A stretch of 46,822 bases of DNA from Streptomyces chattanoogensis (GTDB taxonomy: Bacteria > Actinomycetota > Actinomycetes > Streptomycetales > Streptomycetaceae), in NCBI RefSeq assembly GCF_001294335.1, contig NZ_LGKG01000165.1:1-46822 (forward strand), read 5' to 3'. A program made the position numbers and the translations under genes. Of the stretch, positions 17,395-27,578 are shown in pieces. Numbering within the stretch: position 1 is the first letter of the stretch; each line of letters starts with the position of its first letter. The notes beneath the pieces were generated by a model, which saw nothing but the letters and a program-made list of their open reading frames with translations, was not told the origin of the DNA and searched no databases.

Positions 17395-18411
17395 TCACCC
17401 CGCTCGCTCGCCACGTCCGCCGTCCGGCTTGCGGTGCTGCGGCGGCGGCCACCCGCCCCTCGAGGCGTCCGCCTCCAGATCGGAGAGGGCCTCGCTGAGC
17501 TGGGCGACGATCCGCCGGATCTCGCGCTGGGTGTCGAGCCGCTCGGTGATCACCGCCGCGAGCAGCAGCGCGGTCAGCGCGGTGATCCCGTTGAAGGCCT
17601 GCAGGGTGACCATGTTGGTGAACAGGTCGTGATGGGCGAACGGCCCGTGCCGTTCGGCGGCGGCGACGATCGCGATCGTGGAAACCAGCAGGGCGCACGG
17701 CGCGGCGCCCGCGTGCCGGAAGCGGAACGCCGCCCAGATCAGGAAGGGGGAGACGAGGAAGAGCAGGTTCATGGCACTGCTCACGGCGAACTGGGTCACG
17801 GCGAAGGTACTGATGCCCAGGGCCGCCGCCTCCGCCACCCGCAGCGGACGGATCCGGGCCCGCCGGGACGGCCGCGCCGTGCCCAGGACCAGCAGAACGG
17901 GCGTGATCACCAGCACGCCCATCGCGTCACCGGTCCACCACACCGCCCAAGTCGGCCAGAAATCGGCCCTCGTCAGCGCCCCGGAGAGCACCAGCACGCC
18001 GCTGCCGACCGTCGAACTCACCAGCATCCCGGCCAGTGCACCGAGGAACACCAGTGCCACGGCGTCCCGCAGCCGGTCCATCCGTACCCGGAAGCCCGCG
18101 CACCGCAGCAGCAGACAGGAGAGCACCGGGCTGAGGGTGTTGCTCGCGGCGATCGCGAGGACCACCAGCAGCGAGGGCCCCAGCGTCACATTGACCAGGA
18201 AGGCGCCGAGGGCGATGCCCGGCCAGGTCCGCAGGCCCAGCAGGAGCAGCGCCGTCAGCGCGATACCGGTGGGTGGCCACAGGGGGGTGACCTGGCCGCG
18301 GACGAGTTCCTGGAGCAGCCCCAGCTTGGCGCCGCCGTAGTACGCCGCCGCGACGGAGAGGATCCGCACGGCCGTGGCGCCGTGCCGGCTCAGCCACTCG
18401 TTGTGCACCAC
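17395..18411 (-). CDS. MASE1-domain integral membrane protein
   Basis: A 338-residue protein with about eight predicted membrane helices across residues 15-290. Motifs typical of MASE1 sensors are TPLWPPTGIALTALLLLG, WPGIALGAFLVN and WWTGDAMGVLVITPVLL. The cytoplasmic tail contains a short coiled coil (RLDTQREIRRIVAQLSEAL) but no output domain. The GTG start gives consecutive Met-Val and lies 9 bp after the stop of the phosphatase gene. MASE1 sensors usually carry a fused kinase, GGDEF or SpoIIE domain, so the neighbouring phosphatase is the obvious separate output. Confidence 0.8.
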   Translation of the reverse strand: MVHNEWLSRHGATAVRILSVAAAYYGGAKLGLLQELVRGQVTPLWPPTGIALTALLLLGLRTWPGIALGAFLVNVTLGPSLLVVLAIAASNTLSPVLSCLLLRCAGFRVRMDRLRDAVALVFLGALAGMLVSSTVGSGVLVLSGALTRADFWPTWAVWWTGDAMGVLVITPVLLVLGTARPSRRARIRPLRVAEAAALGISTFAVTQFAVSSAMNLLFLVSPFLIWAAFRFRHAGAAPCALLVSTIAIVAAAERHGPFAHHDLFTNMVTLQAFNGITALTALLLAAVITERLDTQREIRRIVAQLSEALSDLEADASRGGWPPPQHRKPDGGRGERAG

Positions 18412-18420
18412 ATCGGCCTG

Positions 18421-19245
18421 CTAGGTGTAGGGACCGCCGTCGTGGCGGAGGACGAGGACCGCGGCGTCGTCGCGGTGTCCGGTCAGATCGGCCACCGCGA
18501 TCACCTCGCAGGCCAGGTCGTCGGCGTCCGCGCGGTAGCGGCCGCCGACCAGTTCGGCCACCCGCGCCAGCCCCCGCTCGAGGGGGAACGTAGGACCTTC
18601 CACCACCCCGTCGGTGATCAGGACGAACGCGCCCCGGTGAGCCAGCCGGCGGTGGGTGACCGGATACTCCTCGTCCGGCAGGACCCCCAGCGGCAGGCCG
18701 CCCGCGTCGTGCAGGACCTCCGCGCCGTCGGCCGTGCCCCAGACCGCCGGGACATGTCCGGCGCGGGAGTCGGCAAGTTCGCCGCTGGCGGGGTCGAAGC
18801 GCAGAAAGGTGCAGGTGGCCATCAGGTCCGAACTCATCGACAGCAGGAGGTTGTTGGCCCGGCCCAGCACCTCGCCCGGGTCGGTGGTGGCGCCCGCGAC
18901 GGCGCGCAGGCCGGTGCGGACCTGGCCCATGAAGGCCGCGGCCTCCACGTCATGGCCCTCGACGTCTCCGATGGCGAAGGCGAGCGAGCCGTCCGGCAGT
19001 GCGAAGCCGTCGTACCAGTCGCCGCCGATGTCCAGCCCGGTCTGCGCCGGTACGTAGCGGGCCGCGGTCTGCAGTCCGGGCAGTCCCGGCAGCTCGGGCG
19101 GCAGCATATGGCGCTGCAGTTCCACGGCCAGCGCCACCCGCGCCTGCTGCAGCTTGATCCCTTCCATGACCCGGCCGGTGAGCCGGCCGAGGAGGCGCAG
19201 CAGCTCTTCGGGTGGCGGGGTCGGGGTGGTGCGGTGCCGGTTCAT
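18421..19245 (-). CDS. SpoIIE/PP2C-type serine/threonine phosphatase
   Basis: A 274-residue cytoplasmic phosphatase. A short N-terminal helix with LQRHMLPP is the typical entry into RsbU/SpoIIE domains. Metal-binding motifs are visible as GGDWYDGF, AIGDVEGHD, ITDGVVE and the final DDAAVLVL. Such enzymes dephosphorylate anti-anti-sigma proteins and release sigma factors. No PAS or GAF sensor is fused, and the MASE1 protein 9 bp downstream probably supplies the input. An 8-bp inverted repeat at 19272-19295 lies in its promoter region. Confidence 0.85.
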   Translation of the reverse strand: MNRHRTTPTPPPEELLRLLGRLTGRVMEGIKLQQARVALAVELQRHMLPPELPGLPGLQTAARYVPAQTGLDIGGDWYDGFALPDGSLAFAIGDVEGHDVEAAAFMGQVRTGLRAVAGATTDPGEVLGRANNLLLSMSSDLMATCTFLRFDPASGELADSRAGHVPAVWGTADGAEVLHDAGGLPLGVLPDEEYPVTHRRLAHRGAFVLITDGVVEGPTFPLERGLARVAELVGGRYRADADDLACEVIAVADLTGHRDDAAVLVLRHDGGPYT

Positions 19246-19271
19246 TCCACGCTCTGCTTCGCAGCCTGATT

Positions 19272-19295
19272 CTCACGGTACCGCCGAACCGTGAG
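19272..19295. promoter_or_regulatory. Inverted repeat upstream of the phosphatase gene
   Basis: CTCACGGT (19272-19279) and ACCGTGAG (19288-19295) form perfect 8-bp arms around an 8-bp spacer, 27 bp upstream of the phosphatase start. It could be an operator for the minus-strand pair. No cognate regulator is assigned. Confidence 0.4.
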
Positions 19296-19310
19296 GGCGG
19301 CCTTCGGTCT

Positions 19311-19360
19311 TGTTGAGCATTACTCAACATGCGGGTACCGTGCTTGTTGAGCATTTGTCA
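19311..19360. promoter_or_regulatory. Operator-like TTGAG palindrome with second half-site
   Basis: TGTTGAG (19311-19317) and CTCAACA (19323-19329) form perfect 7-bp arms around CATTA. A second copy of the left arm and spacer (TGTTGAGCATT) begins at 19345. This AT-richer stretch in GC-rich DNA resembles a TetR-type operator and lies in the promoter region of the epoxide hydrolase-TetR pair. The TetR protein at 20433 is the natural candidate to bind it. Confidence 0.5.
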
Positions 19361-19486
19361 GTACGTCCGCCGAGCAGTACGTCCGCCGAGCAGTACGTCC
19401 GCCGAGCAGGACGACCGCTGAGTGGTGCGGCCGCTGAGCGGTACGGGAACCGAGCAGTCCGAGCGACCAGCAGCACACCCCACGAG
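19359..19486. repeat. Decaying 16-bp tandem array in a 5' leader
   Basis: Units start at 19359, 19375, 19391, 19407, 19423, 19439, 19455 and 19471. The first three are identical (CAGTACGTCCGCCGAG). Later copies diverge progressively but keep the period, and the last one ends at the ribosome binding site of the epoxide hydrolase. The clear gradient suggests recent expansion at the promoter-proximal end. Confidence 0.8.
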
Positions 19487-19498
19487 GAGAGCGCCGCC

Positions 19499-20368
19499 AT
19501 GGCCATGGAATCCACACCGGCCCCCGTTGAACGCCTGGAACTCCAGGTCGGCCCGCACACCTACGACGCCCTGGCGGCCGGCCCGGCCGACGGTGAACCG
19601 GTCCTGCTGCTGCACGGCTGGCCAGAATTCGCCGACTCCTGGAGCGGTGTGCTGCCCGCCCTGGGCGCGGCCGGCTACCGCGCCGTCGCCGTCGACCAGC
19701 GCGGCTACTCCCCGGGCGCCCGCCCGCCGCGGATCGCCGACTACGCCGTACCCGAGCTCGTCGCCGACGCCCTCGCCTTCGCCGGATCCCAGGGCGCGGA
19801 CCGCTTCCATGTGGTCGCGCACGACTGGGGCGGCATGGTCGCCTGGGCGCTGGCCGGGGCCCACCCCGAGCGGCTGAAGTCGCTGACCGTACTGGCCACC
19901 CCGCACCCCGAGGCGCTCAACCGCGCCGCCGCCGGGGACCCCGAACAGCACCACCGCCTCGACTACGTCCGCTTCTTCCGGCAGGACGGCCATGCGGCGG
20001 AGGCGGCCCTGCTCGCCGACGACGCGGCCCGGCTGCGCGCCGCGTACGGCGGCAGGGTCCCGGCCGCACTCGTCGAGGCCAATGTCCGCCGCCTGGCCGA
20101 GCCGGGCGCGCTGACCGCCACCCTCAACTGGTACCGGGCCCCCGCCTCGGTGATCTCCGTACCCGCGGGCCGCATCACCGTCCCCACCCTCTTCCTGTGG
20201 GGCAGCGAGGACGTCGCCCTGGGCCGCGGCGCCGCCGAGGCGACGGGGGAGTGGGTGGACGGCCCGTACACCTTCGAGGCGCTCGAGGGCGTCAGCCACT
20301 GGCTGCCCGAGGAGGTCCCGGACCTCGTCACGCCCAAGATCCTCGACCACCTGGGCACATACGCCTGA
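19499..20368 (+). CDS. Alpha/beta-hydrolase, epoxide hydrolase family
   Basis: A 289-residue soluble hydrolase. The oxyanion motif HGWPE is at residues 39-43. The nucleophile elbow is AHDWGG with Asp109 in place of Ser, as in epoxide hydrolases and haloalkane dehalogenases. The late catalytic acid lies near LWGSEDVALG and the catalytic His in EGVSHWLPEE. The HGWP motif and lid favour epoxide hydrolase over dehalogenase. GAGGAG precedes the ATG at 19499. A TetR gene follows 64 bp downstream on the same strand and the promoter region has a palindromic site, so induction by a substrate or by xenobiotic stress is likely. Confidence 0.85.
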   Translation: MAMESTPAPVERLELQVGPHTYDALAAGPADGEPVLLLHGWPEFADSWSGVLPALGAAGYRAVAVDQRGYSPGARPPRIADYAVPELVADALAFAGSQGADRFHVVAHDWGGMVAWALAGAHPERLKSLTVLATPHPEALNRAAAGDPEQHHRLDYVRFFRQDGHAAEAALLADDAARLRAAYGGRVPAALVEANVRRLAEPGALTATLNWYRAPASVISVPAGRITVPTLFLWGSEDVALGRGAAEATGEWVDGPYTFEALEGVSHWLPEEVPDLVTPKILDHLGTYA

Positions 20369-20432
20369 CGGGCCGCCGGGGGCCGGTGCGCACCGAGATC
20401 GTTCCGGCCCCCGGTCCCCGTACACTGCGGGC

Positions 20433-21068
20433 ATGTCCGGCAAGCGGGTCACCCGCCTCACCCCCGACCAGCGCAGGGACCAGCTGGTCGGCATCGGGCT
20501 GGAGATGCTCGCCGACCGCTCCCTGGACGAACTGTCCACCGACGAGGTCGCCCGCCGGGCCGGGATCTCCCGCGGACTGCTCTTCCACTACTTCGACTCC
20601 AAACGCGACTTCTTCCGCGCCGTCGTCCGCGCCGCGTGCGACCGCTTCACGGCCGCCACCGAACCGGACCCCGCGCTGGCACCCGTGCCCTGGATGCGGG
20701 CCTTCATCGCCGGCTTCGTCGCGTACGTCATGGAGCACCGCCGGATCTACCTCGCACTGGTCCGGGGCGCCGCGGGCAGCCATCCCGCGGTGACCGACAT
20801 CCTCGACGAGACGCGTGAGACGCTCGCCCGCCGGGTCCGTGACGGGCAGCGGCGGCTGGGCATGCCGGACGCACCCCGGCTGGATCTGGCCTCCCGGGCC
20901 TGGATGGCCTTCGCCGAGGAGGCCGTCATCAGCTGGCCGGCCGGGAACGGCGACGGCCAGGACGAGACCCACGACGGCACCCGTGACGAACTGTGTGCCT
21001 TCGTGGAATCCAGCTTCGTCTCCTTCCTGGGGCTGCTCGACCGGCCCGAAGCGCTCGACCGGCGCTGA
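20433..21068 (+). CDS. TetR-family transcriptional regulator
   Basis: A 211-residue TetR protein. The N-terminal helix-turn-helix covers about residues 15-62, with LSTDEVARRAGISRGLLFHY then FDSKRDFF. A helical ligand and dimer domain follows. It lies 64 bp after the epoxide hydrolase gene on the same strand, an arrangement typical of a co-transcribed local repressor. The palindrome at 19311-19329 is the most likely operator. Confidence 0.9.
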   Translation: MSGKRVTRLTPDQRRDQLVGIGLEMLADRSLDELSTDEVARRAGISRGLLFHYFDSKRDFFRAVVRAACDRFTAATEPDPALAPVPWMRAFIAGFVAYVMEHRRIYLALVRGAAGSHPAVTDILDETRETLARRVRDGQRRLGMPDAPRLDLASRAWMAFAEEAVISWPAGNGDGQDETHDGTRDELCAFVESSFVSFLGLLDRPEALDRR

Positions 21069-21128
21069 CCGGGGCGGCGTTACCGGACGGGTCCGTACCT
21101 CAAGTGGGCGCCGCGCAGCGCACGTTGT

Positions 21129-21155
21129 ACCGTTCCCTTGCGGCTGCCGAACGGT
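21129..21155. promoter_or_regulatory. Inverted repeat upstream of cvnD
   Basis: ACCGTTC (21129-21135) and GAACGGT (21149-21155) are perfect 7-bp arms with a 13-bp spacer, about 77 bp before the cvnD start. It suggests cvnD has its own regulated promoter. A terminator for the TetR gene is the alternative, but no T tract follows. Confidence 0.4.
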
Positions 21156-21231
21156 GTGCCGCCCCCTCGGGGGACACGCGCGGAAGAAGCGCGGGTGCCC
21201 CGCATCCCCGGCACTTCAGGAGACTGTATCC

Positions 21232-21843
21232 ATGGCCTTCGGGCGTTCCGAGCGCCGCCGCCGGTCCCCTGCCGTCGACCCCATGACGCTCAAGATCCTG
21301 GTCGCGGGCGGATTCGGCGTGGGCAAGACCACCCTGGTGGGCGCCGTCAGTGAGATCAGACCGCTGCGTACCGAGGAGCGGCTGACCGAGGCGGGCCGGC
21401 CGGTCGACGACCTCGACGGGGTGGAGGCCAAGACCACCACGACCGTCGCGATGGACTTCGGCCGGATCACCCTCAACGACGAACTCGTCCTCTATCTCTT
21501 CGGCACCCCCGGCCAGGACCGCTTCTGGTTCCTGTGGGACGAGCTGGCACGCGGCGCCCTCGGCGCGGTGGTGCTCGCCGACACCCGCCGCCTCACGGAC
21601 TGCTTCGCCGCGATCGACTACTTCGAGCGGAGCGGACTGCCGTTCACGGTCGCCGTCAACTGCTTCGACGGCGCCGAGCAGTACCCCGCCGAGACCGTCC
21701 GGGAAGCCCTGGACCTCGACCCCGGGGTGCCGGTGATGCTGTGCGACGCGCGGCACAAGGACTCCGCACGAGAGGTGCTGATCTCCGTCGTCGAGCATGC
21801 GCTGGAGGCCGACACCCGGCGGCGGGAGCCCGCGCTGCCCTGA
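21232..21843 (+). CDS. cvnD: Conservon Ras-like GTPase CvnD
   Basis: A 203-residue small GTPase of the bacterial MglA-like group. P-loop GGFGVGKTTLVG is at about residues 25-36. The switch region contains TTTTVAMDFG, the G3 motif is LFGTPGQDRFWFLW, and a G4-like VNCFDGA follows. AGGAGA precedes the ATG at 21232; the longer frame to the left overlaps the TetR gene. In conservons CvnD is the effector GTPase of the CvnA-D complex. Here it is separated from cvnABC by four genes and may be controlled independently or serve another kinase. Confidence 0.9.
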   Translation: MAFGRSERRRRSPAVDPMTLKILVAGGFGVGKTTLVGAVSEIRPLRTEERLTEAGRPVDDLDGVEAKTTTTVAMDFGRITLNDELVLYLFGTPGQDRFWFLWDELARGALGAVVLADTRRLTDCFAAIDYFERSGLPFTVAVNCFDGAEQYPAETVREALDLDPGVPVMLCDARHKDSAREVLISVVEHALEADTRRREPALP

Positions 21844-21847
21844 CCCC

Positions 21848-21894
21848 GGGCGTACGGCCCGCACCCCGCCGCCCGGGGCACGGGCCGTACGTCC
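21848..21894. terminator. Bidirectional terminator between cvnD and glpK
   Basis: CGTACGGCCCG (21851-21861) and CGGGCCGTACG (21881-21891) form a perfect 11-bp stem. It extends to 14 pairs with one G-U, and an inner C/G hairpin lies in the loop. The site lies exactly between the convergent cvnD and glpK stop codons. Confidence 0.8.
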
Positions 21895-21908
21895 GCGGCC
21901 GGTTCAGC

Positions 21909-23426
<1,518 letters not shown>

Positions 23427-23480
23427 GCCGTCACGCCTCCTGAAGTCCTGTGTCCGAGTGGGTACGGGGCCTCGCCGGTG

Positions 23481-23540
23481 CCGGCCCGTGGCGTCCGGGC
23501 GGCGACGGGCCGGATCCCGTGCAGTCCGGATCCCGTGCGG
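23481..23540. repeat. Hairpin and 16-bp direct repeat between glpF and glpK
   Basis: CCGGCCCGT (23481-23489) pairs with ACGGGCCGG (23505-23513) in a perfect 9-bp stem. Overlapping it, CCGGATCCCGTGC occurs twice 16 bp apart (from 23510 and 23526). In the glpF-glpK transcript this could be an attenuator or an mRNA processing element. Confidence 0.5.
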
Positions 23541-23556
23541 TGGGGACGCCGTGCTG

Positions 23557-24324
23557 TCAGAACGCCGCCTGATACACCAGGCCGGAGAGCACCGCGCCGA
23601 TCAGCGGACCGGCCACCGGGATCCAGGCGTAACCCCAGTCGGACGAGCCCTTGTTGGGGATCGGCAGCAGGGCGTGCGCGATCCGCGGGCCCAGATCGCG
23701 GGCGGGGTTGATGGCATAGCCGGTGGGCCCGCCGAGCGAGAGGCCGATGCCGACGACGAGCAGCGCGACGAGCAGCACGTTGATCCCGGAGCCGTAGACA
23801 CCGGCCCGGTCACCGGGGACCTGCCCGATGCCGATGCCCTTGTTCTCGCCGAAGAACAGGATCGGCAGCACCAGCCCGACGGTGGCGATGATCTCGGTGA
23901 CCAGGTTGGCGGCCGGATGGCGGATCTCCGGGCCGGTGGCGAAGATCCCCACCGTCGGCTGCGCCTTGTCCCGCTCGGAGTTGGCGGCGAACTGCGCGTA
24001 ATACAGGGCCCAGGCCGCCGCGGCGCCGATCAGCGCGCCGGTCAGCTGCGCCCCGACGTACAGCGGCACCTTCGACCACTCGGTGCCGCCCGCGACGGCC
24101 GAGCCGACCGTCACCGCCGGGTTGAGGTGGCCCCCGGACAGCGGCGCGGCGGTATAGGCCCCGGCGAGCACGCCCAGACCCCAGCCGAAGGCGATCACCA
24201 GCCAGCCGGCGCCTCGGGCCTTCGAATGGTGCAGGGTGACGGCGGCGCACACACCGGCGCCGAACAGAATCAGGATCGCGGTGCCTATCACTTCACCGAC
24301 GAAGATGTCCCCATTGGCATACAT
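23557..24324 (-). CDS. glpF: Glycerol facilitator (aquaglyceroporin)
   Basis: A 255-residue MIP-family channel with six membrane helices. The two pore motifs are [11 protein letters not shown] (NPA at 68-70) and [10 protein letters not shown] (NPA at 206-208). Asp after the second NPA-Arg is the mark of glycerol facilitators rather than strict aquaporins. The ATG at 24324 is preceded by AAGGAG. A longer frame extends upstream but lacks MIP character. It is the first gene of a glpF-glpK unit. The upstream region 24325-24497 shows no clear operator apart from weak TGACGCC/GGCGTCA arms near the end of the next gene. Confidence 0.95.
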   Translation of the reverse strand: MYANGDIFVGEVIGTAILILFGAGVCAAVTLHHSKARGAGWLVIAFGWGLGVLAGAYTAAPLSGGHLNPAVTVGSAVAGGTEWSKVPLYVGAQLTGALIGAAAAWALYYAQFAANSERDKAQPTVGIFATGPEIRHPAANLVTEIIATVGLVLPILFFGENKGIGIGQVPGDRAGVYGSGINVLLVALLVVGIGLSLGGPTGYAINPARDLGPRIAHALLPIPNKGSSDWGYAWIPVAGPLIGAVLSGLVYQAAF

Positions 24325-24497
24325 GGCGGCTCCTTGGCCCTCGCCCGGGGGCGTGCCCCGGTCCGGTCCTCCGTACAGGCATCCGGAAGTGTTCACCCGG
24401 GGTGACGGAGCGTCAAGGTCGCGTACCGCTGGGGATGTTGAGCGCCAGTGTGCGGGTCCGGGGAGGGCCTGTGACGCCATTACAGGTGTGACGGGCG

Positions 24498-26231
24498 TCA
24501 GGGGCAGATGCGTACGCCCTCCGCTCCGGCCGTGCCCGCGCAGGTCGGACCCGCCGGGGCGGCCGGTGACGGCACCCGCGCCATGGCTCCCCGCCGCACC
24601 TCCGTACCCGCCGAGCCCGGCCGGCCGACCACCCAGCTCGCCCCCGGCAGCGCCTTCGCCGCCTTCTTCAGCGGCGCCAGCGCGGCCGCCGCCTCGCCGT
24701 GACTGCGGACGCTGCCGGGCGGACAGTCGACCGTCGCCAGCGACAGCGTGACCGGCCGTCCGCCCGCCGACCACGGCACATCCAGCACCGCCTCAGCGAA
24801 CGGCGTCGGCCCCTCGGGTCCGGCCAGCACCAGAAAGTCGTCCCCGCCGATGTGCCCCACCCGGGAGGACGGTTCGCGCGCCGCCACCTCCGCCAGCGCC
24901 CGCCCCACCGACCGGATCAGCTCATCGCCCGCCGCAAACCCCGCACCGTCGTTGACCTGTTTGAAACCGTCCACATCCAGCCAGCTGAGCGCGAACGCCC
25001 GGCCCTCGGCTATCCGCCGGTCCACCTCGCCGTTGACCGCGTCCGAACCGGGCAGCCGGGTCAGCGGGTTGAGCCGTGCCGCCTCCTCCACCCGGCTCTC
25101 GGCCAGCGCCCGCAGAATGTCCGCGAGATGCACCACGCCCATGCACCGGCCCCGCTCGTCGACCACCGCCACATCGTCGCCGGTACGGTCGCGTTCCCCG
25201 TCCGCTATCACATCCAGCACCTCCCAGGCGGTGGCGTCCGCGCCCACCGTCCGCGGCCGGTCGGCCAGCCGCAGCGCCGGCCGGTCGGCATACAGGGCAT
25301 GCCCGTACCGCCCGGAGAGCGACAGCAGGAACCGGTCGCGGTCGATCGCCCGCACCGGCACCCCGTCGGTGTCCACCAGCAGCACCCCCGACACCCCCGG
25401 GAACCCGGTGAGATGGCTGCGCACCGCGCCCGCCGACGCGGACATCGGCAGCAGCGCCGCGGGCTGCAGAAACTGCGCGACCGGCGGTCCCGAGGGCGGA
25501 CTGTACGGTGCGGGGCCGCGCGCCGCCGGCGGGCGGTCGGGCGGCAGATACACCTCGGCGGACGCGCGCCGGGCGGGCGGCGCGAACAGATGCCCCTGCG
25601 CCAGCTGCACCCCCGCCTCCCGCACCGCCGCATACTGCCGCTCGGTCTCCACGCCCTCGATCGCCAGCAGCCCGCCCACCTGCTCGCACAGCTGCCGCAT
25701 CGCAGCCACCGCGGCCCGGCGGCCCCGGTCGGCGGCGAGCCCCGCGCACAGCGACCGGTCGAGCTTGACGAGGTCCGGCGCCAGTTCGCCGAGCAGCCGC
25801 AGCGGCAGATCGCCGTCCCCGACGCCGTCCGCGCAGATCCGGTAGCCCTCGTCGCGCAGCCCCGCCACCGCCTCCCGCAGCGAACGGTGCGGGACATGGG
25901 TGAAGGGCCCGCCGATGTCCAGGGTGATCTCCCACGGCCGACGTCCCACGTCCCGTACGGCCTTGCCGAGCGACGTCAGCGACGGCAGCTCGGCGACCGT
26001 TGCGGCGAAGACGTTCACATGCAGCGGCAGCATCGTCTCCTGGTGTGCCGCGGCCCGTACGGCGAGCGCCGCCAGCTCGGCGTCCAGGTCGGGACAGCGG
26101 TGCGCCGAGCCCAGGACATCGGTCCCGCCGTCCTCGGGGCGGGCGAGTATCTCCAGTGCGGCGATCGAGCCGGTCGCAAGGTTCACAACGGGCTGAAAGG
26201 CGAAGCGAAGCTGGTCCGTCCAGGCAGGCAC
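24498..26231 (-). CDS. EAL-CBS-GGDEF protein, c-di-GMP related, EAL probably degenerate
   Basis: About 577 residues from GTG 26231 (an ATG at 26291 is also possible). The N-terminal half is EAL-like: [51 protein letters not shown] and AQGHLFAPP. The loop-6 acidic DDFG-type motif is altered (ADGVGDG) and the central ELTE-like Glu is replaced (LDIGG), so phosphodiesterase activity is doubtful. A middle region with [20 protein letters not shown] looks like a CBS pair. The C-terminal GGDEF domain carries IGGDDF, a near-canonical active site. No membrane segment is seen. It lies between glpF and the thiolase gene. Confidence 0.8.
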   Translation of the reverse strand: MPAWTDQLRFAFQPVVNLATGSIAALEILARPEDGGTDVLGSAHRCPDLDAELAALAVRAAAHQETMLPLHVNVFAATVAELPSLTSLGKAVRDVGRRPWEITLDIGGPFTHVPHRSLREAVAGLRDEGYRICADGVGDGDLPLRLLGELAPDLVKLDRSLCAGLAADRGRRAAVAAMRQLCEQVGGLLAIEGVETERQYAAVREAGVQLAQGHLFAPPARRASAEVYLPPDRPPAARGPAPYSPPSGPPVAQFLQPAALLPMSASAGAVRSHLTGFPGVSGVLLVDTDGVPVRAIDRDRFLLSLSGRYGHALYADRPALRLADRPRTVGADATAWEVLDVIADGERDRTGDDVAVVDERGRCMGVVHLADILRALAESRVEEAARLNPLTRLPGSDAVNGEVDRRIAEGRAFALSWLDVDGFKQVNDGAGFAAGDELIRSVGRALAEVAAREPSSRVGHIGGDDFLVLAGPEGPTPFAEAVLDVPWSAGGRPVTLSLATVDCPPGSVRSHGEAAAALAPLKKAAKALPGASWVVGRPGSAGTEVRRGAMARVPSPAAPAGPTCAGTAGAEGVRICP

Positions 26232-26387
26232 CGCGCCAGCATGCCGCCCCCGGAGGCCGGGCGGCGCCCGGTTCACGCAGTGTTCACGCATCCTTCCGGA
26301 GCGTATGGGGGGCCGTCCTGCGATCCACACACGATCTTCGAGCGGGGCGTCGGGCGGGGCATTGTCGGACGTCCCACGTCCGGCCCT

Positions 26388-27578
26388 TCACCGCACGGCA
26401 ACGACCGCCGACCCGTGCCCGAACAGCCCCTGATTGGCCGTCATACCCACTCGCGCACCCGGTACTTGACGCTCGCCCGCCTGCTCCCGCAGTTGCCAGG
26501 TCAGCTCGCAGACCTGGGCGATGGCCTGGGCCGGCACCGCCTCGCCGAAAGAGGCCAGCCCGCCGCCGGCGTTCACCGGCAGCCGTCCGCCGAGCGCCGT
26601 CGTCCCGTCCCGCAGCAGCTTTGCCGCCTCGCCGGCGCCGCACAGGCCCAGGTCCTCGTACCACTCCAGCTCCAGCGCGGTGGACAGGTCATAGACCTCG
26701 GCCAGCGAGAGGTCCTCGGGGCCCAGCCCCGCCTCCTCGTACGCATACCGCGCGATGGAGGACCGGAACCCGGCCTCCGGCGCCGGTACGGCGGCCGCGG
26801 AGTCGGTGGCGATATCGGGCAGGTCCAGTTCGGTCCGGGGGTACTGCGGGGTCGCCGTGGAGACCGCCCGGATCCGCACCGGGTCCGCGGCGCCGTGCCG
26901 CCGGGCGAAGTCCATGCTGCTCAGGACCAGTGCCGCGGCGCCGTCGGAGGTGGCACAGATGTCCAGCAGCCGCAGCGGATCACAGACCACGGCCGATGCG
27001 GCGACCTCCTCGGCGGTGACCCGCTTGCGGTAGCGGGCGTACGGATTGAGCGCGCCCGCCGCCGAGTTCTTCACCTTCACCCGGGCGAAATCGTCCGCCG
27101 TGTCGCCGTACAGCGCCATCCTCCGCCGCGCATACAGCCCGAAGTACGCCGGATTGGTCGCGCCCAGCACCCGGAACCGCAGCCAGTCGGGATCGTCGGG
27201 CCGCTCACCGCCGGCCGGGGCGAAGAACCCCTTGGGTGCGGCATCGGCGCCCACCACCAGCGCGACCTCCGCCATACCCGCCAGAATCTGCGCCCGCGCG
27301 GTGCCGATGGCCTGCGCACCGGACGCACAGGCCGCATAGACGCTGGTCACCCGCGCCCCCTGCCACCCCAGCGCCCGGGCGAAGGTCGCCCCCGCCACGT
27401 AACCGGGATAGCCGCCGCGCACCGTGCCGGCCCCCACCACGCTCTGCACGCGGTTCCACTCCAGCCCCGCGTCCGCCAGCGCATTCCGCGCCGCCTTCGT
27501 CCCGTATTCGACAAAGCTGCGGCCCCACTTGCCCCAGGGGTGCATCCCGGCGCCGAGCACCGCCACGTCGGACGTCAT
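26388..27578 (-). CDS. Thiolase-like lipid-transfer protein (Ltp/SCP-x type)
   Basis: A 396-residue thiolase-fold protein. The N-terminal motif is VAVLGAGMHPWGKWGRSF and the nucleophile-loop cysteine is C84 in YAACASGAQA. The usual C-terminal GHP and CxG motifs are missing, replaced by NAGGGLASFGEAVPAQA and NQGLFGHGSAVV. This matches the non-thiolytic Ltp group. In actinobacterial sterol degradation such proteins pair with a DUF35 protein as acyl-CoA retro-aldolases. GAGGAG precedes the ATG at 27578, which overlaps the DUF35 stop (ATGA). The substrate cannot be told from sequence. Confidence 0.85.
   Translation of the reverse strand: MTSDVAVLGAGMHPWGKWGRSFVEYGTKAARNALADAGLEWNRVQSVVGAGTVRGGYPGYVAGATFARALGWQGARVTSVYAACASGAQAIGTARAQILAGMAEVALVVGADAAPKGFFAPAGGERPDDPDWLRFRVLGATNPAYFGLYARRRMALYGDTADDFARVKVKNSAAGALNPYARYRKRVTAEEVAASAVVCDPLRLLDICATSDGAAALVLSSMDFARRHGAADPVRIRAVSTATPQYPRTELDLPDIATDSAAAVPAPEAGFRSSIARYAYEEAGLGPEDLSLAEVYDLSTALELEWYEDLGLCGAGEAAKLLRDGTTALGGRLPVNAGGGLASFGEAVPAQAIAQVCELTWQLREQAGERQVPGARVGMTANQGLFGHGSAVVAVR

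Noticed and set aside
19359..19486. Possible CRISPR array
   Set aside because: The units are contiguous 16-bp repeats without unique spacers, so this is a simple tandem repeat. The same holds for the arrays at 86, 10345, 29281 and 32783.
24322..24774. N-terminal extension of the glycerol facilitator
   Set aside because: The extra 150 residues are low-complexity and have no MIP similarity, and a good ribosome binding site supports the start at 24324.
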